NCBI RefSeq assembly: GCF_014201195.1
Contig: NZ_JACHDS010000001.1
Coordinates: forward strand, 124,001-188,000
Reading direction: 5' to 3'
Source: Nocardiopsis mwathae
Lineage (GTDB): Bacteria; Actinomycetota; Actinomycetes; Streptosporangiales; Streptosporangiaceae
DNA: 64,000 nt
The notes under the pieces were generated by a model. That model saw nothing but the letters and a program-made list of their open reading frames with translations. It was not told where the DNA came from and made no database searches. Of the stretch, positions 59,919 to 64,000 are shown piece by piece (position 1 is the first letter of the stretch; each line of letters begins with the position of its first letter). The position numbers were made by a program, and so were the translations under genes.

Positions 59919-60822
59919 ATGCCAGCGCCGCACCCGCCCACACGATATCGGCCACCGTCATGACCAGCCGCGACAGCGCCGCAACGACCAGGGCGGAGCC
60001 CGGGCTGAGGACGGGGGAGAGGGCGACCACCATGACGAGTTCGCGGACGCCGATGCCGGCGGGGGCGATGACGAACAGCACGCCCAGCGTCCAGGCCAGG
60101 GCATAGGCTCCGGCGGCCGCGGGCAGGGCGGTCGGCCCGTGCCCGCCGGCGCCCAGCACCAGCACCCAGATGTGCAGGGCCAGCGGCACCCACGCGAGTA
60201 CCGACCAGCCCACGGCCGCCGCCATCCCGCGGCCGCTGACGCGCTCCGGTTCGCCGTCGGGGACGTCCCGGGAGCGCCGGGTGAGCCGCAGCGCGGTGTG
60301 GATCGCCCGCGTCACGACGCGCGGGTGCAGCGCGGCCAGGAGGACGGGTGCGCAGGCCAGCACCCACCACCACCGCACCGCCGCGTCCTGTGCGGCGAAC
60401 GGGAGGGTCGCCGCGGCCACGGCCAGGTTCACGGTGAGGGTCACCACGACCGCGAGCACGGTCGCGGTGTAGCCCCGCTGCCGGGCGACGTCGCGGTCAC
60501 GGGCCAGTTCCACCTGGGCGACGAACGCCCACACCGACCCGGGGAGGTACTTGCCGAGCTGCCCGACGAACATCACCCGGGCAGCGGCGCCCACCGGCAG
60601 CGGCGAGCCCAGGTCGGCAAGGATCGCCCGCCAGGCCATCATCTGCGCGCCGAGCCCGGCCAGCGCGGCCGCGACGGAGGCGGCGACGAAGCCGGGGGAG
60701 AGGGTGCGCAGCGCCGACTCGGCCTCGTCCCACCGGGCGTACAGCGCGTACCCCGCGCACCCGAGGACGGCCAGCACGAAGATCAGGCGGACCCAACGGT
60801 GGTCGCGCAACCGGCTCAGCAC
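59890..60822 (-). CDS. Flippase-like membrane protein (UPF0104/LPG_synthase_TM family)
   Basis: 310 residues, GTG start at 60822, with about eight hydrophobic helices. Family features are AAALAGLGAQMMAWRAIL, then MFVGQLGKYLPGSVWAFVAQVELARDRDVARQRGY (about 84-118), and the late APAGIGVRELVMVVAL. Relatives are the membrane part of lysyl-phosphatidylglycerol synthases and lipid-linked sugar flippase candidates encoded in glycan loci. The C-terminal coding end overlaps the convergent GT4 gene. I infer transport of a lipid-linked intermediate. Confidence 0.87.
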   Translation of the reverse strand: MLSRLRDHRWVRLIFVLAVLGCAGYALYARWDEAESALRTLSPGFVAASVAAALAGLGAQMMAWRAILADLGSPLPVGAAARVMFVGQLGKYLPGSVWAFVAQVELARDRDVARQRGYTATVLAVVVTLTVNLAVAAATLPFAAQDAAVRWWWVLACAPVLLAALHPRVVTRAIHTALRLTRRSRDVPDGEPERVSGRGMAAAVGWSVLAWVPLALHIWVLVLGAGGHGPTALPAAAGAYALAWTLGVLFVIAPAGIGVRELVMVVALSPVLSPGSALVVAALSRLVMTVADIVWAGAALAFTRSAAPAR

Positions 60823-60882
60823 GTGGCCAGGCTACTGGCCGACGCCCGGCGTACCGTGCACGCGTCCGAGGCGATGCGCCGG

Positions 60883-61842
60883 TCAGCGCCCGGCCAGGAA
60901 CTCCTCGACGAGGTCGGCGACGTGCCCGGGGTGTGACATGTGGACGGCGTAGGGCGCGTCCACACCGCGGGTGGGCAGGTGGTCGCCGCGGGGGACGAGT
61001 TCGTGTTCGGCCTGGGCGGCGCGGATCGCGGCGTAATGGGCCGGTGCGCCGGGCGGGGTGACGACGGGGGCCGTGGAGACGAGGGTGAGTGCGGGCGCTC
61101 TCAGCTCGGGGTAGAGCACGTCGGGGTCGAAGAAGTCGAAGGCCGTCTGGAGCTCCCGGGCGGCGCGCTGGCCGGGGCGCGGGCAGGCGACGCCGTCGCC
61201 GGTGGAGGCGGACCGCAGCGCCGAGGCCGCCAGGGCCGCGCCGGGCAGCCCCATCACACCGCACCGGTAGGCGGCCACCATCCGTTCGAAGGCGTCGGGC
61301 GGCATCGGCGCGAGCGTGGCGGTCACCTGCTCGATGACGTAGTGGCGAACGGCCGCCGTGTGGCCGGCGGCCTCCTCCGGTGTCATGCCGAGCCGGTCGG
61401 CGATGTGGTGGGCGCGCGGCCAGCCGTGCCCTTCGATGTTCACCACGGCGGTGACGCGCGACGACCGTGTTCCGTAGGCGACCGCGAGCATCCCGCCCAG
61501 GCCGTGGCCGACCAGGACCGGGGCGGTCAGGCCGAAGTGCCCGACCACCCGGACGAGGTCGTCCAGCAGGCCGTCGAGGGTCCAGGCGCCGTCCGCGGAA
61601 TGGCCGTGCCCGCGCAGGTCGACCGAGTAGAGCGGGTGCCGCCCGGCCAGCAGCGGGGCGATGGGCTCCCAGTCCTCCAGGGTTCTGCCCAGGTCGTGCA
61701 GGAGCACGACCGGGCGTCCGGACCGGTCGGCGGCGCCGCGCCCTTCATGCCCCTCGCGCTCCGGCGCCCTGACCCGCACCGCGAGGGCGGGTGCCCCCGG
61801 GAGGCGGACCTCGCACGGCGGCGCCGGTGCGGTGTTCGACAT
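60883..61842 (-). CDS. Alpha/beta-hydrolase fold protein lacking the nucleophile serine
   Basis: 319 residues from the ATG at 61842, with AAGGGGG upstream. The frame continues to 61920 without support. The fold is clear: RPVVLLHDLGRTLEDWEPIAPLL, YSVDLRGHGHSADG, DLVRVVGHFGLTAPVLVGHGLGGMLAVAYG. At the nucleophile elbow, where G-H-S-x-G is expected, residue 114 is Gly (GHGLGG, codon at 61501-61503). The usual HG oxyanion pair is HD (49-50), and no obvious acid residue follows the sixth strand. It is probably inactive as a hydrolase and may serve another role. It sits between the flippase-like and methyltransferase genes. Confidence 0.85.
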   Translation of the reverse strand: MSNTAPAPPCEVRLPGAPALAVRVRAPEREGHEGRGAADRSGRPVVLLHDLGRTLEDWEPIAPLLAGRHPLYSVDLRGHGHSADGAWTLDGLLDDLVRVVGHFGLTAPVLVGHGLGGMLAVAYGTRSSRVTAVVNIEGHGWPRAHHIADRLGMTPEEAAGHTAAVRHYVIEQVTATLAPMPPDAFERMVAAYRCGVMGLPGAALAASALRSASTGDGVACPRPGQRAARELQTAFDFFDPDVLYPELRAPALTLVSTAPVVTPPGAPAHYAAIRAAQAEHELVPRGDHLPTRGVDAPYAVHMSHPGHVADLVEEFLAGR

Positions 61843-61985
61843 CTGCTGCAGCCCCCTTGTGTCCACGCTGTGAGCACCGGTCCAGGTGCTCACCTGCACG
61901 CTAGAACGGGGGACCGCCATCCGCCTGACATCTCGCTGACGGAGCGCTGAGGGGACCGTGGGCGATGTGTCCTAGGGTGGCCCGC

Positions 61986-62696
61986 GTGGGAATCCCAGAT
62001 GCCGTCGCCTTCGCCGGCCACCAGGTTCATGTCTGCCGCTACCGCGAGGCGGGGAGGCTGCTCCGGTGGCTCGGCGACGACCTGCGCGGGCAGACGGTCC
62101 TCGACATCGCCGGGGGTGACGGCTACTGGGCCGGCCAGGCGCGGCGCCGCGGCGCCCGCGCGGTCTCGGTGGACCTTGCGCGGCACAAGATGGTGCGTGG
62201 CGCACGGTTGCGGCACGCGCCGGCGCTCGTCGAGGGCGACGCCCTCCGGCTGCCGCTGCGCGACGCCGCCGCCGACAAGGTGATGTCGATCTGCGCCATC
62301 GAGCACTTCGACGACGGTCCGGCCGCGCTGGCGGAGATGTCCAGGGTGCTGCGCCCCGGCGGAGAGCTGGTGATGTCGGCCGACTGCCTGTCGCGCCGCG
62401 CCCTGTGGCCCGAGCTGTTCGAGGCGCACCGCAGGCGCTACCACGTGCAGCGGACCTACACCCACGAGTCGCTGGCCGAGCTGCTGGGCGCGGTGGGCCT
62501 GGACGTGCTGGAGCACAGCTACCAGTTCCGCGGCCGCGCCGCGGAGCGCGCCTATCTGACGCTGTCGGCGCGCGGTGGGCGGGTCGGTTTCAACGCCGCG
62601 GCGCCGCTGATCCCCCTGGTGTCGTTCGACGACGCACGGCAGCCCAACACCCGGGGCAGCATCGTGCTGATCCGGGCACGGAAGCGCTCGGTGTAG
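61986..62696 (+). CDS. SAM-dependent methyltransferase (class I)
   Basis: 236 residues from the GTG at 61986 with AGGGTGG 5 nt upstream. ATG 61965 is the alternative. Motif I is VLDIAGGDGYWAGQARRRGA (about 38-57), followed by VSVDLARHKM and the GDALRLPLRDAAADKVMSICAIEHFDD and LAEMSRVLRPGGELVMS blocks of the ubiquinone/sterol-type methyltransferase fold. The C-terminal part (HRRRYHVQRTYTHESLAELL) is often seen in glycan-associated methyltransferases. By context it may cap or modify the surface polymer. It is divergent from the pseudo-hydrolase gene. Confidence 0.9.
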   Translation: MGIPDAVAFAGHQVHVCRYREAGRLLRWLGDDLRGQTVLDIAGGDGYWAGQARRRGARAVSVDLARHKMVRGARLRHAPALVEGDALRLPLRDAAADKVMSICAIEHFDDGPAALAEMSRVLRPGGELVMSADCLSRRALWPELFEAHRRRYHVQRTYTHESLAELLGAVGLDVLEHSYQFRGRAAERAYLTLSARGGRVGFNAAAPLIPLVSFDDARQPNTRGSIVLIRARKRSV

Positions 62697-63046
62697 AGCC
62701 AGCCGCTCGGGATAGCCACCCAAAGGCCACTTGTGTGATCTTGGCCGCATGTGGCCATTATTTTTGCCATGCAAACCGTTTCGGCCTGCTCGCGCGATAC
62801 CCCCATTGACGTGGCGAAATAGAGATGATTCGACGTATTTGCCAGAGGCACCCCTTACGCGCGCTTTAAAGGGGGAATTGTACGGTTCAGGGTGAAGAGT
62901 GGTGCTGCTGTGCCATCGGGGGTCGATTGCATGGCGATGCCACCTATGCACAGACCGTCCCGTTCGCGGTCGAATAATCCGCGTCATCGGTTGTCGGCGT
63001 CACCCGTAGTGCCGCAGCGCGGTGCCCGCGGGACAGTCATGGGTTC
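62697..63046. other. Intergenic region upstream of the last glycan genes
   Basis: 350 bp with clearly lower GC than the flanking genes, including AT-rich stretches around 62755-62790 and 62810-62880. It should carry the promoter for the 63047 gene. A TTGACG hexamer lies at 62806-62811, but I cannot place a convincing -10 partner. No gene or hairpin is supported. Confidence 0.5.
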
Positions 63047-63898
63047 ATGGGGAGACCAGTGCAGACAGAGTTGAGTCGAATCGACAGCGGCGACGTCCTT
63101 GAGCTGCGCCTCCGCGACCACGACGGCCGGGGCGGCGAGGCGGGCGACGGCGCCTCCCTTGCCTTGCGCCGAGGTGGGGCCGCCGATGCCGACGCCGTCA
63201 TTCCCATCACCAGCGTCCGCAGGTCGGGTGATCGGGTGCTGGCCGACCTCAAGGACCTTCCGATCGATGAGGGAACGTGGGACGTGCTGTGGGTCGGCCC
63301 CGACGGCCACCCCACCCCTCTCGGCACACGCGACCCCGGGCTGAACCTGCGTGACCGCGTCGCCTATCTGCGTCGACCGCGGCACCGCGAACTGCGGGCG
63401 ATCCGTGACCCGAAGGGGCGGCTGCGGCTGCGCGCGGTCGCGGTCACCCCGTACGCCGAGGTCGTCTGGGTGGACGTGGGCGCCGAATCGGTCACCGTCT
63501 CCGGCCTGCTCGCCTACACCGCCCAGCGCGAGGGGGCCGCTTCCGCCGAGCTCATAGCCCGCCAGCGCGCGCGCTCGGGCGTCGTGGCGGCCCCGGCCGA
63601 ACTCGTCGACGGCCGTTTCACCTGTGAGATCCCGCTGCGCCCCCTGGTGGCCGCGCACGACCTCGAGCGTGCGCACAACGAGTGGGACCTGTGGCTCCAG
63701 GCCGACACGGAGGCGGGCGCACCGGACGGGCTGCGCCTCGCCTCCCATGCCGACGACGTCGTCGGCAAGAAGAAGAAGGTCGTCTACGCGGGCACCACAC
63801 TCTCCGCCGGGGGCCCCGCCGTGCGGGTCCGGCCCTACTACACCGTGCACGACGGTCTGTCGCTGCTGGCGACCCTTGCGGAAAGGGGCGAGCGGTGA
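63047..63898 (+). CDS. Glycan-locus protein of unknown function
   Basis: 283 residues. The start is ATG 63047 or, with a GGGGAG in front, GTG 63059. I do not recognise a family with certainty. Repeated beta-rich segments (VLELRLRDHDGRG, VRRSGDRVLADLKDLPIDEGTWDVLWV, RLRLRAVAVTPYAEVVWVDV, FTCEIPLRPLVAAHDLERAHNEWDLWLQ) suggest two immunoglobulin-like or beta-sandwich domains. There is no signal peptide. The stop overlaps the GT4 start by 4 nt (GTGA). Similar proteins precede glycosyltransferases in actinobacterial polymer loci, so it may assist or regulate that enzyme. Confidence 0.72.
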   Translation: MGRPVQTELSRIDSGDVLELRLRDHDGRGGEAGDGASLALRRGGAADADAVIPITSVRRSGDRVLADLKDLPIDEGTWDVLWVGPDGHPTPLGTRDPGLNLRDRVAYLRRPRHRELRAIRDPKGRLRLRAVAVTPYAEVVWVDVGAESVTVSGLLAYTAQREGAASAELIARQRARSGVVAAPAELVDGRFTCEIPLRPLVAAHDLERAHNEWDLWLQADTEAGAPDGLRLASHADDVVGKKKKVVYAGTTLSAGGPAVRVRPYYTVHDGLSLLATLAERGER

Positions 63899-64000
63899 AG
63901 ATCGCATTCGTCATCGCCAACGCCTACGGCATGGGCGGGACCATCCGCACGGTCTTCAACACCGCCGGAGGGCTCGCCGCGCGCCACGATGTGGAGATCG
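63895..64000 (+). CDS. Family 4 glycosyltransferase (partial, cut by right edge)
   Basis: Only the first 35 residues are in the window. The GTG at 63895 overlaps the previous stop. The sequence KIAFVIANAYGMGGTIRTVFN, followed by TAGGLAARHDVEI, is the standard N-terminal beta-alpha unit of GT-B enzymes with the glycine-rich GMGGT loop. Coupling to the preceding unknown protein suggests they act together. Confidence 0.8.
   Translation, partial: MKIAFVIANAYGMGGTIRTVFNTAGGLAARHDVEI

Noticed and set aside
1-64000. CRISPR arrays, IS elements, rRNA and tRNA genes
   Set aside because: I found no regularly spaced short repeats, transposase motifs or RNA gene signatures. The only arrays are the 106-bp, 20-bp and 15-bp tandem repeats listed.

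Overview
The window is high-GC actinobacterial DNA, most likely from a Nocardiopsis-like actinomycete. I infer this from the very GC-rich codon use, an acyl-CoA carboxylase with a small epsilon subunit, a mycothiol-dependent dehydrogenase, a TIGR03089-type protein, and XRE/DUF5753 regulators with DUF397 and DUF6879 partners. The genus is a guess from gene content. I saw no rRNA, tRNA, CRISPR array, transposase or integrase.

Region 1 (1-14.9 kb) is mostly core metabolism and signalling. The minus strand carries an acyl-CoA carboxylase operon (beta, epsilon, then the biotin carboxylase alpha subunit cut by the left edge). PEP carboxylase, biotin protein ligase, a PH-domain membrane protein and a class III adenylate cyclase follow on the plus strand. 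Next come a triple 106-bp tandem repeat, an S-(hydroxymethyl)mycothiol dehydrogenase/metallo-hydrolase pair, a two-component system and a quinone oxidoreductase.

Region 2 (about 15.1-22.2 kb) looks like an accessory island, visibly less GC-rich in places. It holds two separate XRE-HTH/DUF5753 regulatory units, one with a duplicated DUF397 protein and one with a DUF6879 protein. It also has an AAA ATPase/DUF4276 pair that resembles phage-defence gene pairs, and a translationally coupled operon of two unknown proteins and a GNAT acetyltransferase. Palindromic operator-like sites sit in front of these units, and one site type is shared by two promoters.

Region 3 (22.2-26.8 kb) has a GtrA membrane protein divergent from purK-purE, then an unknown protein, a CoA-binding protein and a secreted sphingomyelinase-type phosphodiesterase on the minus strand.

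Region 4 (27-64 kb) is a large cell-surface glycopolymer locus. It encodes two nucleotide-sugar dehydrogenases, a UDP-GlcNAc 2-epimerase, two LCP ligases and at least nine glycosyltransferase or glycosyltransferase-like proteins. It also has an ABC-2 exporter (permease plus ATPase), a GT-C-like membrane protein and a flippase-like protein. A CDP-alcohol branch is embedded in it: an IspD/TarI-like cytidylyltransferase, a sugar-phosphate nucleotidyltransferase, an sn-glycerol-1-phosphate-dehydrogenase-like enzyme and CDP-alcohol phosphatidyltransferase-family proteins. I infer that these genes make, export and attach a teichoic/teichuronic-type polymer, possibly containing ManNAcA and an unusual polyol phosphate.

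Three dispersed copies of a roughly 65-70 bp palindrome (near 8.3, 41.9 and 58.7 kb) differ from each other by paired changes in both arms, so they form a repeat family that preserves base pairing.
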